Shown piece after piece: positions 1-10,698 of a DNA stretch of 64,000 nucleotides. The notes beneath the pieces are model-generated. The model ran no database searches. It was not told where the DNA came from and worked only from the letters and a program-made list of their open reading frames with translations. A program made the position numbers and the translations under genes. Position 1 is the first letter of the stretch. The number at the start of each line of letters is the position of its first letter. This stretch comes from Rhipicephalus microplus (taxonomy: Eukaryota > Arthropoda > Arachnida > Ixodida > Ixodidae). The stretch spans positions 320,128,616-320,192,615 of the forward strand of contig NC_134710.1 in NCBI RefSeq assembly GCF_043290135.1. The letters run 5' to 3'.

Positions 1-2624
1 AGGTGTAGGAGCAGGTCACGGCCTGTAGGTGTTTGCTTGAGCCGTTGCAGTTGTGTGGCGAGTTGCGCTTCACAAAGTTCTTCAAAGGTGTTGTGTAGGC
101 CCAATGCGAGGAGCTTGCTAGAAGGAGTACCCGGTGGTAGCTTGAGTGCCGCTTTGTAGGCCTTGCGGAGCATTGCGTCTACTTGGCCCTGTTCGCTCTT
201 GGTGAGGCGTTGGTAGGGCAAACTGTATGTCACCCTACTGACCACGAGGCTACGTATGAGTTTCAGGGTGTCCTCCTCACGCATGCCATGACGACGAGTG
301 GCTACCCGAGATATCATTCGGGCCACTTGCAGTGTAGTGGTGCGGAGAAGGGAAAGTGTGTGATTCACATGGCGGTTCGACTGTACCCACATGCCTAATA
401 TTCGAATGGTGGATTTCTCTGGGATTTGTTTGCCAGCAAGGACAACCTGGAGGCGGGAGCCTTGGTTGTTCTGCGTCGATGGTGGGAGCTTGCGTCGATA
501 AATTCGTAGAAGCTCAGATTTTTCTGTTGCACAGGCCAGGCCTCGTGCCTGCGCGTATTGTTCGACGCATGTGGCTGCCTGCTGCAGGTTATATTCTTTT
601 TCTTCAAGGGACCCCCGCGTAGCCCATACGGTGATATCGTCCGCATACATTGCGTGATGGATGCCATCGATGCGGTGGAGTTCATGTGCCAGGCCAACCA
701 TAGCTACATTAAAGAGTAGCGGGGAAATCACTGAGCCCTGCGGGGTGCCCTTGTTCGGAACCTTGATAACATCTGATCGGATGGAGCCGAGACCTACTGT
801 GGCAGTGCGGTCCGACAAGAAGGCGTGAACATAACTGTAGACGCGCTGCCCACAATGAAGGGCCTCGAGGCCCTCAAGTATGGCCTGGTGGCTAACGTTA
901 TCAAATGCGCCCTTAATGTCTAAAGTCAAGATAATGTTTTCTCCTTGCTGGGGGGCGTTATCAATGACTTCTTTTAATTGTAGCAGTACATCTTGCGTTG
1001 AAAGATGTGCCCGGAACCCGTACATTGAGTGCGGGAAAAGGTCATTGTCTTCGAGGTAATCTTGCACGCGATTAGTGATGACGCGCTCGAAGAGTTTACC
1101 AAAGCAGGAAGTGAGGGATATTGGTCGGAGGTTTTCGATCTGAAGTTTTTTGCCCGGCTTCGGTATCATTATGACCTCCGCGTGCTTCCATTCAGGAGGA
1201 AGCGTGCCACGTTGCCAATGATCATTGAAAAACGCCGTGATTTCTTGTACGGCGCTGTCGTTGAGGTTCCTGATAAGGGAGTACGTGATTCCGTCTGCCC
1301 CAGCAGCTGTGTTGCGATTGCTGCTGCGAATGGCTGCGTAAACTTCGTCCACCATTATTGGTCGGTCGAGAGTGTCATTGGCACGTCCACGATACGCAGC
1401 TTGAGATGCGGGTGGGTAGAAATCGCCAAAGCATTTTCGCCGGACTTGATCCAGCAGCTCATCGTCAGTACCCTCAAAGGCGTGTATGAGGCGCATGACT
1501 GACTTATTCGTCTCATTTTTTGTGCGAGTGGGGTCCATCAAACCGCGCAAAATGTGCCACGTGTGGGCCGTGCCCAATGAGCCTCGAAGAGAGTCGCTAA
1601 ACTGGGCCCAATTGAGTCGCGCCAGTTCTGTAGCGTACTGCTCTGCCTGAGTGGTGAGTGTGGCGATCCTTAGCTTGAGGCGTCGGTTATGTTTTTGCGT
1701 CCTCCATCTGCGGATGAGGCTCCTTCGGGCTTCCCACAGATGTAGCAGATGGCCGTCCACTTCCGGCAGTGCAGGTGTTCTGTTAATGGTGGTGGTCCAA
1801 CGCTCTCGAATTTCTTTAAGTTGGGTGCACCAGTCGGTGAGGCTTGTGAGGCTGTCGAGTGAATATTCGCTCTCACGACGAAAGGCGTCCCAGTTTGTGA
1901 TGCGTGCTTCTCCAATAGACCGACGCGCTGCGCTCTCTGTAACTTTTGTGCGGAGAATGAAGTGGTCGCTGCCCAAGGATTCCTGCAGGTTGTCCCAGTT
2001 ATAGTTTACACGACCACGAGCGAAGGTGAGATCGGGGCAAGTGTCCCTGCACACACTCTTGCCGATCCGGGTAGGGAACGCGGGATCCGTAAGCAGTTCA
2101 AGCTGAAATTTTTCAGTGGCAGCCACAAGCTGTTTGCCTTTGACATCCGAACGGTTGTAACCCCAGCGTTCGTCGAGAGCGTTGAAGTCGCCGAGCAGTA
2201 AGAGTTCTTTTCCCTGGGCCAATCGGCAGGCACCTTGGACGAGGGCATGGAAATCAGTGTTTTTTTGCTTTGGGGCGCTATATACGTTGACAATGATGAT
2301 ACTTCGCTTTTCTCCTTTCTTTTTTTGCCTGAGAACTAGCTCCACAATCACATGTTGTATGTTGGTGTCTGGGATATTGTCTAAGCCAACTGCGGTTAGC
2401 GGTTTGTCAATCAGGATGGCCGCTTTGCCCTTTGTTTGACTATTATAGGACTCATAACCTGAAAATATGGGTGGCGTTCCGGGCTCCTGAAGCGCTATGA
2501 CATCTGGCCGAGCAAGGTGTGTGTTAATGTACTGTTGGAGGAGGCTCCGCTTTCTGCGGAAGCCGTGGCAGTTCCATTGCCAGACTTCTAAATGTTCGCC
2601 AATGAGTGGGGCTGTGCTGCCCAT
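1..2624 (-). CDS. LINE ORF2, AP-type endonuclease + reverse transcriptase, partial
   Basis: ORF2 cuts target DNA and copies the element RNA by target-primed reverse transcription. The frame is open from an ATG at 2624 to the window edge, about 874 codons, with no stop seen at the points read. The N-terminal endonuclease has the WNCHGF start, a GDFNA motif near 2170 and an SDH motif near 1950. The RT has GADGIT near 1290, LDIKGAFD near 920, GTPQGSVISP near 735 and the catalytic YADD at 636-647. The ATG lies two bases after the ORF1 stop (TAACCATGG), a spacing that suggests termination-reinitiation. The C-terminus is missing. I-group assignment is inference; a related copy at 34033-37740 carries RNase H after the RT. 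Confidence 0.85.
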   Translation of the reverse strand, partial: MGSTAPLIGEHLEVWQWNCHGFRRKRSLLQQYINTHLARPDVIALQEPGTPPIFSGYESYNSQTKGKAAILIDKPLTAVGLDNIPDTNIQHVIVELVLRQKKKGEKRSIIIVNVYSAPKQKNTDFHALVQGACRLAQGKELLLLGDFNALDERWGYNRSDVKGKQLVAATEKFQLELLTDPAFPTRIGKSVCRDTCPDLTFARGRVNYNWDNLQESLGSDHFILRTKVTESAARRSIGEARITNWDAFRRESEYSLDSLTSLTDWCTQLKEIRERWTTTINRTPALPEVDGHLLHLWEARRSLIRRWRTQKHNRRLKLRIATLTTQAEQYATELARLNWAQFSDSLRGSLGTAHTWHILRGLMDPTRTKNETNKSVMRLIHAFEGTDDELLDQVRRKCFGDFYPPASQAAYRGRANDTLDRPIMVDEVYAAIRSSNRNTAAGADGITYSLIRNLNDSAVQEITAFFNDHWQRGTLPPEWKHAEVIMIPKPGKKLQIENLRPISLTSCFGKLFERVITNRVQDYLEDNDLFPHSMYGFRAHLSTQDVLLQLKEVIDNAPQQGENIILTLDIKGAFDNVSHQAILEGLEALHCGQRVYSYVHAFLSDRTATVGLGSIRSDVIKVPNKGTPQGSVISPLLFNVAMVGLAHELHRIDGIHHAMYADDITVWATRGSLEEKEYNLQQAATCVEQYAQARGLACATEKSELLRIYRRKLPPSTQNNQGSRLQVVLAGKQIPEKSTIRILGMWVQSNRHVNHTLSLLRTTTLQVARMISRVATRRHGMREEDTLKLIRSLVVSRVTYSLPYQRLTKSEQGQVDAMLRKAYKAALKLPPGTPSSKLLALGLHNTFEELCEAQLATQLQRLKQTPTGRDLLLH

Positions 2625-2626
2625 GG

Positions 2627-4680
2627 TTAATTCGTTGAGTGGAAAGGCGTGGGTATCGGAATCTCGGCTTGCGACGCTGATGTAGGAGTGAGGGTGAGGG
2701 CGCTGGGTGTCAATGCGGGGGTAGCGAGGATTTCAGATGCATGTGATTCCAATCCTAGTCTATGGTAACCTTGATCTGTCGTGGCGTGCGAGCTACGAGT
2801 GGCCCTCTTCCTGCGTATGTTTTCGCCTGTTTCAGCAATTTGCGCCTCGAAGCGTGTCTCGAGAGAGTCGAGGCGTTCTCCGAACTGTGTGAATACGGCA
2901 CTGAATTGTTGCGATAGCTGCTGCGCGAGCGTTGAGAGCATTTCGCGTAACTCTTCGCGTGTGACTGTGGTGCTCGACGCAGCAGGAATTGATAGCGCCG
3001 TTTTAGGGGTCTTCTGTCTCTTGGGGGAGGTTGGGGGGTTTTTTTCGGGGGAGTCGGGCGGCGATCCAAGACGTGCCATTAGGGCATGAAGTTGAGAACT
3101 GTCCTTTGCTTGACGTGCCCTGACGGCCGCCAGCTCCTGTTTGAGTGTCATGTTTTCCGCGAGAAGGTGTTCGTATGCGGTGGACAGGGTATTGAGTAGA
3201 GCGATGGGAGGATCTACATTTGCTGACCAGCTCACCTTATTGTCGGCACCGGCTGATGGAGTGTGATTGGGCTTCTCATTATGCTTGCTGGAGGCGTGCT
3301 GGGACTGTTGACAGGTGGGTTGCTGCTGCTGCTGCTGCCCCTTGGTCATCTGGTTCTTCGGATGTTGTCGCTGCTGTGGTTGCTGCTGTTGGCCAGGTTC
3401 CACAGAAGGGAGGGGCGGGAAGGACTGTGACCTCGAGCGTGAGCGGGAGTGGCTGCATGAGGTCTCGTTTTCCTTGCTGAACCACCTACGTTTGGGAGTG
3501 GGTGGGTTACGATGGGGGTTGCGACCCCTGGCTGGTGCTGCTGGTTGAGGAGGTGGCCGTGGGCACGGGGCCTTCAGTCTCTGAGAGCACTCTTTCGCGC
3601 CCGTTAAGTGGGCATCTCCACACATGTGACATTTGGGAGCACAGGGGTGACCGTCAACGGGGTTGAGGATACCACACTGCCGACACACGGGAGTGTTTGG
3701 CGTGGGGCATACGTCTGAGCGGTGCCCCGTTGTAAGCAGACTTGGCAGGCTTGTCGCGTCGGCTTGTACGGATGGCAGGCCACCTCCCCACCGTAATACA
3801 GTACATAACGGGGCAGAAGGGGACCTTCAAAAGTGATCACGGCAGATTTGGTAGCACCAAGCATTCGTGCACTGTGCACTGTCACTCCCTGCGTGCGCAC
3901 GCGGAGGTTGGCGGTGAGTTCTTCCGGAGTTGTGCCAGGGTCTATCCCATGAATAACTCCCCGCAAGGTGCCCTCAGGGGCCGCCACATAGGTATTGAAT
4001 TCGTAGGTCTTCCTCTCAAGCGTGAGGGTGGTGATCCGACGAAGAATTTCAGCCGTCTCAACATGTGGCGTGCTGGCAATGATGATGTTCGACCCGGGGC
4101 GAGTACGTATAATGAAATGATCACCAGTACAATGTTGTCGTGAATTGCCCGCCAGTGTTATGGCTCGGGAGATTTGATGCGTAGTGAAGTTCCGAATGGC
4201 CAGGCCCTTTTTCGGGCGCATGATGATCTTTATGTCCGTGCGTGGAAGCGGCGGCAGCTTCCGTCGTAGCTGGCGCGGCTTCGTTACGGGTGGTGGTGTT
4301 CGCGCCGGTGCGACGCCGGCCGCGTCTGCCTGCGCAGCAGGAGCACTCGCACCCGCAGCTGCCCCGGCGTTGACGTGGCTGAGCGGAGTGCTTGCAGGAC
4401 CGGCCGGCTGCATCAATTCCGCTCGAGCTTTGTCGAATTTTTTCTGGCGTTGACGCTGGCGACGGGAAATCGCCAGTTTCCAGTTGGCGTCGGTGTCGCT
4501 CGCCGGTCCCAGCGATGCAGACGATGTAGGATGGTGCACGGCAACTTCATCTTCGCTTGCCGAGGTGAGCTCGTCGAGGTCGAGAGATTACGTGTTAACA
4601 TGGGTGTCGTTGGGGCTGAATGCAGGTTGAACGCATCCGGTAGTAGTCACGTCAGCAGTTGGCGTAGTGCTAGTGTCCAT
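2627..4680 (-). pseudogene. LINE ORF1, gag-like RNA-binding protein, disrupted
   Basis: ORF1 proteins of this group coat the element RNA. The ATG at 4680 is the best start. An in-frame TAA at 4588-4590 falls at codon 31, and the frame reopens directly after it. The middle part is an RNA-binding-like region; the C-terminal half carries three Cys/His knuckles near 3600-3760 (CQVC...H...C, CRQC, CHMCGDAH), then a low-complexity Gln/Pro/Ser-rich stretch. A one-base frameshift near 3735, inside the first knuckle, separates the two halves. The final stop TAA is at 2627-2629, two bases before ORF2. The product cannot be made whole from this copy. Confidence 0.8.
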
Positions 4681-5497
4681 ATTGTTGTGGAAGGGGTCCC
4701 GCCGTTAGGCCCAGTCACCCGTACTCGCACAGGCGAGCTGGGTCGACGCTTAGGCCTCGCGGCCCAGCGCTCACATGGGTTCTTCTGAAGGCGATAGAGC
4801 AAAATGGAGATGCTCTACAGCCTCGGAAAGGGTGTGCGGTTCCCAGGACAGTTAAAACTTGATGATCCGACACAGTGCCGGCGACGATATCGAAGTAATC
4901 CGGTCAACGAGAACACACGTTCGGCGGAGCGCATGCGACGCACGTCCGCTCACTCCGGCGTCCAAGCGCGTCTCCTGCATAGAAGGTCGCCAGATAGCGC
5001 GCAAGCTCGTTTCCCGAGCAGTGGCTGGTCACTCCCCTCTTTCGTGGCTTCACCTTTGCCGCCTATTCGTTGGGAGTTTCCACTCCAGCAATTTTTGAAA
5101 TCGTCGTTTACACACAAACGCGTTGTATGAAGTGCGCGTGAACGGAACGATCGTGCGAGCGGGCGAACGCAGAATGCATCTCTCGCTTCTCTTGAAACTT
5201 AACTGACCGGAGCGTTTGCCGTCGTTTCGGAGCAAAGTGGAGTCCGTCTGGGCAAGACGTGCTCATGAAAAACGCGAAACGTATGTAGTTCCTTGCAGCG
5301 TCTCGGGGAGATACATCTGAGCGAGGCTGAGCGTAAGTGACGCTCAGCTGAAAGTGTCTAATAGCTCATTCCTCCTCCTCCCGGCTGGCTGCCATGTGCG
5401 AGTGCATCGTCGAAAGGTTTTAGAATGTCATGTTGATTTTTCCTCGTGTGAAATATGTCACTTAAGAGACAGCAGGATCGGACATGTTGGTGCATCA
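4681..5497. other. LINE 5' leader and unassigned spacer
   Basis: The first 100-300 bases probably hold the LINE 5' untranslated region, which in this group contains an internal promoter. I cannot place its outer end. The rest shows no gene, domain or clear repeat. Short ORFs here have no recognisable content. Confidence 0.4.
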
Positions 5498-5617
5498 TGA
5501 TTAAGAGTGTGTAGCAGCGCAAAACGTTAGGAGGAGACAGAATAGAAGAATCAGAGTGCTGACGCGTCCTCTCTTCTGTCCGCTCCTGTCATTTGCGCTG
5601 CCACGCACTCTTAATCA
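5498..5617. repeat. Foldback (hairpin) repeat, MITE-like
   Basis: The 26-base left arm at 5498-5523 (TGATTAAGAGTG...GCGCAAA) pairs with the right arm at 5592-5617, with two mismatches. A second inner stretch, AGGAG.GACAGA near 5530, pairs with sequence near 5570-5590. The whole 120-base unit would fold into one long hairpin. No open reading frame is present. No convincing target duplication is visible. It may be a small foldback transposon or the end of a larger element. Confidence 0.6.
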
Positions 5618-5978
5618 AATATTTCAGCAAGGTGTTATGTAAGCAACCCTAAGATGTGTAACACGCGATGATAGTACATGGCGCTACCTACAGCAATATC
5701 TGATCGGGATGCATGCACTTCGTGCTGCTGCAGCAGAACGCATCGAAATTTCGCTTTGCGTTTATAAGCTTTATTTAGCTGCACCAGTCAACAGGTAACA
5801 TAGAAACTATTTTTCTGCTGATTGAATGCATGCAATAAACTTGCATATCAGAAGCACGAGACTCCTGCAGACCCCTTTATTTAGGTCACATTATCAATTG
5901 TAGGGGATGGCATATTCACAAAACATACTGCAGGTGAAGAGTTCCACGGAAGAGAGCACGCAATACCATTATACATAC
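5618..5978. other. AT-rich spacer, possible 3' flank of P-like element
   Basis: No gene is seen. It includes AATAAA (on the plus strand near 5835) and lies downstream of the transposase pseudogene, so it may hold that element's 3' untranslated region and terminal repeat. I could not match it to the 5' flank. Confidence 0.3.
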
Positions 5979-6985
5979 TTATGTACACTGGCTCACCTTC
6001 AGGTATCTTGAGGTCTCCCGTCTGTTACTCTTCGAACGGTTTAAGGACTTCACAAAAAAGTGCAGCCGAGTGGTGATATAAAAAGCTATAACCTTCACGA
6101 TCAACGACTCTGCATGGCTGGCACATCCAATCCGCTCTTGACGGTTTCTCTTAACAAGAGCAACGATATCCATCACATTCTCACGATCCAGCTCCTGTGT
6201 ACTTAATGTGGCTGTGAATAGGTTTTCTAACCTTCGAATAAACCTGAAAAGCCATTTAGTTGGGTACAGTAGGCCCCCATTGTCTCGCAGCCGGGTGTAC
6301 TTAGCAGCAGCAAGACAATTACCATCATCCTTCTTTGTGATAAGCAATTTGTGGCATTCATCACACTCCGATTCCAACGAAAACTTCCTGGCAACGTAAC
6401 CACAAATGTAAAAGATGAGCCGGTCATAACTTTTTGCTTCAACACATTAAGCATTATCTGGGAGAGGGTCCTGCTTCAGAGGGAATGTCATCGTCACTAA
6501 GAAGACTTTTGATGATGTCACTTTTTCCAGGCTTTTGGTCTCCCATCATGTCTGGCTCAAGCAGGGCGGTAAGACCACCACGTTCAGCATTGCCGTTAGA
6601 TACGGATCTTGCAAGCCCGTAAAAACTTAGGCAAGACACGGTAATTAGAAACAGTTGTGGTGTTGGATGGGTATTGCAACCGCTTGACTGCCGTACTATG
6701 CCAAACAAATTTTACACTGGGTCCTGACTAAGATTGCTGGTCATTAAACACTTGTAGCCAACATTCTTATTCAGGTATGTCAGCAATGACAGAACGCTAG
6801 CAATTGTGACTCTCAGGCCAGTCGCAGTACATGCCGAAAGGAAGCCACCTCGACCACATGCATGCAGCTCCCATTCAGTCAGGTACGTCAAGAACGAGAG
6901 AAGCTTGTCCTCTGACACAGAGTCTGACCGCAGGGCTTGTCTTAGAAATCTGGATGTCATTATTTCAATGATGTCTCAGATCATT
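5979..6985 (-). pseudogene. P-like transposase exon 4: C-terminal core
   Basis: Begins after a pyrimidine-rich acceptor at 6986. The segment MTSRFLRQALRSDS, the SQDPV motif and FGIVRQSSGCNTHPT are typical of P-family C-termini, and a YICGYVARK motif follows. Stops are TGA at 6976-6978 and TAA at 6712-6714, the latter at the expected catalytic Glu. A frame change near 6440 separates the last part. Confidence 0.7.
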
Positions 6986-7096
6986 CTGAAAAAAATACAA
7001 GAAGTTGCGTTATTAGATTTAGTTCATAGCCGAATATATAGTACTGCGATTTTTTCATAGCTGAATAAATAGAAAAAGCGTTGAGCGTGAACTTAC

Positions 7097-7326
7097 CCAA
7101 AGAAGATGAGCACTACATGTATGCTTCCACAGATGCGTTCCAGCTCTCTCTCATACAGTCGAAGACCATTCAGTACCTTGTCACCAAACACTTGAAATGC
7201 AAAGAGAACCCACATTTTCTCAAAGTTGTTCAGGTTGGTGTGACTGCTTGTTATTTCAGCCATGGCTTGAAGAGTTACGTTAGAGCCATCAAGCTCCAGT
7301 GCTTTCCGTAGTGGACGTAGAGAGAC
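7097..7326 (-). pseudogene. P-like transposase exon 3: insertion-domain part
   Basis: Bounded by the acceptor TTCGCAG at 7327 and donor GG|GTAAGT at 7096. It joins exon 2 in phase 0 (GAG|GTC) and reads through without a stop. The text VTLQAMAEI...VFGDKVLNGL resembles the middle of P/THAP9 transposases. Confidence 0.7.
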
Positions 7327-7451
7327 CTGCGAAATATACACAGAGAAAAGATAAGCCGTTTGCATTTTAAACCAATATAGAGCCCTGTACATACAAACAC
7401 GGCCTGCTTGCAACAGGTGAAATGCAGGGAAAACCTACTGAACTATCTTAC

Positions 7452-8449
7452 CTCACCTGCTGGTGTGTTGAAGCTGCTCTTCAGAAGCCCATTTATGAGG
7501 CACTTAATTAAGTGCGGAAAGTCGGACACAAAGTGAAGTGAATGGCTTGCATCAACTGGGTGTTGTACTTTGCATTTTGTCAGTGTTGTAGTCACTCCAA
7601 TTCCAGTCAGAGACCACATCTTTCTGTTCCAAGATGCGCCGTCACTAGTATTGAAGTCAATGAATAATCCCGCATTTTCTGCAAGAATAACTGCTTCTGT
7701 CATAATTTTTGCTAGCAGATCTTCTTTCACGTTACCATGAGTGCCGAGTATGGCTAGGATCTGCGTCCACTTCCCAACAAGCGGTATACGAAACAAATGA
7801 CCATTCCATGGTCGCATACAGCCTGTTTGTCAGTCTTAGGTGTGAAGAAGCCCAGATCAATGAATCCTTCAATTAGTGCACCGGAAGTAACAGCTATAGG
7901 ATTTTCTGACAGTTTCATTTCGTCTACTAGCAGTCCTCCATGTCTTTTCAAATCGTGCTTGTTTTTTCCTTATTGACTTCAAAAAATTTGGGATTGAAGC
8001 CAAACCCGGTCCTATAAGACTTCAGGTAATTGCTCAGCGTTGATTTTGTTGGGAGTGTCAGAATATTTTGCTTGCGCATGTGCTCATAAAGTTTCGGGTC
8101 TTTCGTTTTCATAATTACACACTCGAGGATCCAGCTCTTGCTGTATGCCATTCGCCGCATGCCTTTACGTTTAGCTGCTGCAAAATTATGCATAGCGGCC
8201 TCTTTTTGTTTTGATGGCAATGTTTCAAGTTTGCTCTTGAGGATGTCTTCAGTGATTTTCAAATTTGCATTTTCATTCTGGAAACCATCTGTTGCAGTGT
8301 GCTAGCACGTGAGGCCAAGCACTTTGTCCTTTGCCGAGCCAGCTTCAGGTGTATAGTAATGTTCCTTTTCACAAGCTTTCTTGTCTTGAGCAAGGACTTT
8401 CTTGATTGTAGGCTCTTCCTTAGCTTGAGGCATGCTACACATACAGCAC
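7452..8449 (-). pseudogene. P-like transposase exon 2: coiled coil and catalytic core
   Basis: The exon starts after an acceptor TTTAG at 8450 and ends with the donor GAG|GTAAGA. It encodes a leucine-rich segment, then TLSNYLKSYRTGFGFNP, which matches the P-family linker. The first catalytic Asp is in GGLLVDEMKL (near 7920) and the second in IDFNTSDGASWNR (near 7645). Frameshifts are at about 8275, 7965 (in an A run) and 7775. The 5' splice junction is the least certain one. Confidence 0.7.
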
Positions 8450-9038
8450 CTAAAGCAATAAAAAAGTTTGACTGTTATTCTCATACTCAGAGACATATTT
8501 AGGCAACACTTGTTACATTATGTAAAAAATTATTCAACACATCAGTGAACAGCACAAGCCAAACTTTTAGATTTTTCTTGTAGCAGTCCAACGTTATTCT
8601 CACAGTCAATTCCCTATTTTACTTGTGCTTTCCTGTTACTGCCTTCTGGCACCTTTATTAATTTGTAATAACACATGACATAGGCTGAATCCAAATGGAC
8701 AGTTCCCTGTAAGTGCGTGGCAACATTTTTCAATTACACGATTAGTTTTCACTTGGATAAGTAGGATGGTAAGTATTCATCTGGTTTGCTGAAAATTATG
8801 AGCCTTGAAGTTGAGAGGTGGGCGCGTTGGAACTCATGCATTTTCGCAAACTTTGTGCTCCATCCCTTTCGCGCTTAAAAGTTTTCGAAAAGCCTCGAAG
8901 ACGCATGAAGTTTGTAGCTACATGGTACTACACTGCAGTGTACAAGTGAAGCTGTGTTTTTTTTTCATGTCTCAAAGGGTACTTTTTCTTCCATAAAAAA
9001 TTAACAGCACAATGTCACAGAACAAGCTAAGTGCTTAC

Positions 9039-9914
9039 CTTCTTTACTAACTGTTCCTGAGCAAGATCTGCTGAGAACAATGCCGCATGCAATGTCTATG
9101 GAGTGTTTGAGGTGGCATGTGATACCCATGCTGTAGTTGTGAAACTCTGCTTGGTCCATGGAACCCTTGCAAAGAAAAACACTATCAGAGTATCTAAAAG
9201 TCTCTGCCGCTTCCTTTACCGATCTGATTGCAACGTCCTTCTTCTCTTTTTGGTGAAAGTATAGGCGGGCGGTAACTGTGTCGGCGCATTCCGTTGCAAA
9301 CATCAGCACTCTTTCGTGAAGAAGAGCAAATGGTTCTTTTTTACACTTGTCGTGGCGAACAGAGCACCATCAAAGTCCAGAGCCTCAAGTCGCGCCCACC
9401 CGTTCGGGACACTCACAGTGTTCACAATCGTATGTAGATCATGCCGGGGCACCATCCCATCCAGACTGTCGTCGCCATCCGCACCCACACCTGGGGATGA
9501 CGTATCATGAGCATCGCGTCTAGACAAGTGCAGCTCCTTCGTGCATGTAGCTGGGCTCGTAGCAACGCCTTTTCTCTCTGGTCTTCACTGACGCGTCTTC
9601 TTTGAGAGGTAGGCTGGCAAATCGGGCAGAAGAGTAGGGATCGCGTCGTTGGTCAGCGCCGGCTTACCTCGAGGAATCTTTACTTCCTGACCGTTGACGA
9701 CGGGCACATAGTCGCGAAAAATAAAATGCTCCTCAAGGTGCCTCTCGCACACAGCTGAAGTCTCGGAAAGTGTCTTGTCATTGCGGTGAAGATTTCTGTC
9801 TCATTGATTCCACCGTTCATTCTGCTTCGGCACCCCAAAAAGAGACAACGAGTGTCCATTTGCTTCTCGAAAACCAGGATACCCGCTCTTGCACCCGGGT
9901 GCATAGCAATGCAT
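9039..9914 (-). pseudogene. P-like transposase exon 1: THAP zinc finger and linker
   Basis: The ATG at 9914 opens MHCYAPGCKSGY, the start of a C2CH THAP finger; SLFGVPK, the VCERH motif and the IPRGKPAL boundary with the following Pro-rich PTLLPDLPAYLS segment are all seen. Stops TGA lie at 9801-9803 (inside the finger) and 9585-9587. A frameshift occurs near 9305. The exon ends at 9039 with the donor AG|GTAAGC. THAP fingers recognise transposon-end DNA. Confidence 0.75.
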
Positions 9915-10466
9915 ATACGTTTTTTTTTCTTCTTCCTTTCCATTACTCTCAAAGCGTCATTATCACAGCGTCCAACACAGAAAGAGTCACAGCTTCACTT
10001 GCAAAAAACACGCTGACCCGTCGCAACAACACGCGATAAAGTAAGAAGCAAGCGCTTGCAGCCATCATAATCTCCTCGGGAAAAGCTTACCCGCGCCCCT
10101 AGCGGGAGTTTTTGCTGTTGGCTTCACGCTGCCTACGGCTGCTTCCCTCTGCTCCGGCCACTATCTAATACTTCTAGTACACTGTAGTACTGCTACAGTG
10201 GCTAGAATAGGGAAGTGTGATGAGCGGGCAAGCAGCGCCTACGGAGCGCACTGAAGCCTCTGAAGAAGAGCCGCGTAGGGGCGCGCGCAGTCGTTTATAC
10301 GTTGTATGCACGTTTCCGACAGGTTGGTCGGGCGCGTTCGTCTTCATTTTTTTTAATCCGTGGCACTCTCACACCAATGCTTCTGTATGTACTCTCATGG
10401 TGTGAAAATAGTCATTGCTTCGTCCCGGGTTGAACTACAGGCTACAAGTCAGGTTGTTCTGTGTTA
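9915..10466. other. Spacer with near-palindrome
   Basis: No gene is seen. A near-palindrome lies around 10165-10195 (CACTGTAGTACTGCTACAGTG core). The region should contain the 5' end of the P-like element, but no terminal repeat could be matched. The GTAA at 10467-10470 is the left target duplication of Gypsy-1. Confidence 0.35.
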
Positions 10467-10470
10467 GTAA

Positions 10471-10627
10471 TGTAGTGAATAAGAAAGACGTTGATACTAT
10501 CAGGTCAGCTATCATCAACACAAGAAAAAGGCACGAGATCGGTGATCAAGCACCGTCATCTGGGTTCGCCTGCCTTCCTTTAGAGCTACCACCCGCTTGC
10601 TGAGTCCTTCAATAAACCCCCTTTACA
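10471..10627 (+). repeat. Gypsy-1 5' LTR
   Basis: Starts TGTAGTG and ends TTTACA. AATAAA at 10611-10616 is a poly(A) signal close to the 3' end, so U5 is very short. The LTR itself is short for the superfamily. Confidence 0.95.
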
Positions 10628-10629
10628 TT

Positions 10630-10646
10630 TGGTGGATCGTGCTGGG
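10630..10646 (+). promoter_or_regulatory. Gypsy-1 primer-binding-site candidate
   Basis: TGGTGGATCGTGCTGGG begins two bases after the 5' LTR, where the tRNA primer should pair. The primer tRNA was not identified. Two other Gypsy families in this window carry a similar TGGTGGAGGTG at the same place. Confidence 0.55.
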
Positions 10647-10698
10647 TAACTGCCTCACCTACACCCTGGAACTCCGATCCCGCACCCTGCCGTCGACC

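Larger units (their letters stand above)
1..4800 (-). mobile_element. I-group non-LTR retrotransposon (LINE), 3' part outside window
   Basis: The block holds a gag-like ORF1 followed by an endonuclease/reverse transcriptase ORF2, both on the minus strand, the two-ORF layout of I-superfamily LINEs. The 3' end of ORF2, any RNase H domain and the tail lie left of base 1. The 5' untranslated region begins above base 4680; its outer limit is not visible, so 4800 is only an estimate. ORF2 looks intact inside the window while ORF1 has one stop and one frameshift, so this is a fairly young but probably non-autonomous copy. Family and clade are inferred from domain order and motifs. Confidence 0.85.
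5979..9914 (-). pseudogene. P-element/THAP9-like transposase pseudogene, four exons
   Basis: P-type transposases bind DNA through a THAP zinc finger and cut with an RNase H-like core interrupted by a GTP-binding insertion. Read on the minus strand, the domains come in that order: THAP finger (9914 to about 9680), linker and leucine-rich coiled coil (about 8300), catalytic core (about 7950-7455), insertion region (7326-7097) and C-terminal core (6985-5979). Good GT-AG junctions join the exons. At least four in-frame stops and several frameshifts disable it. One stop, TAA at 6712-6714, replaces the residue after DPV, where the family has its catalytic Glu. No terminal inverted repeats were found, so element boundaries are unknown. 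A domesticated but dead THAP9-like gene is the alternative. Confidence 0.8.
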
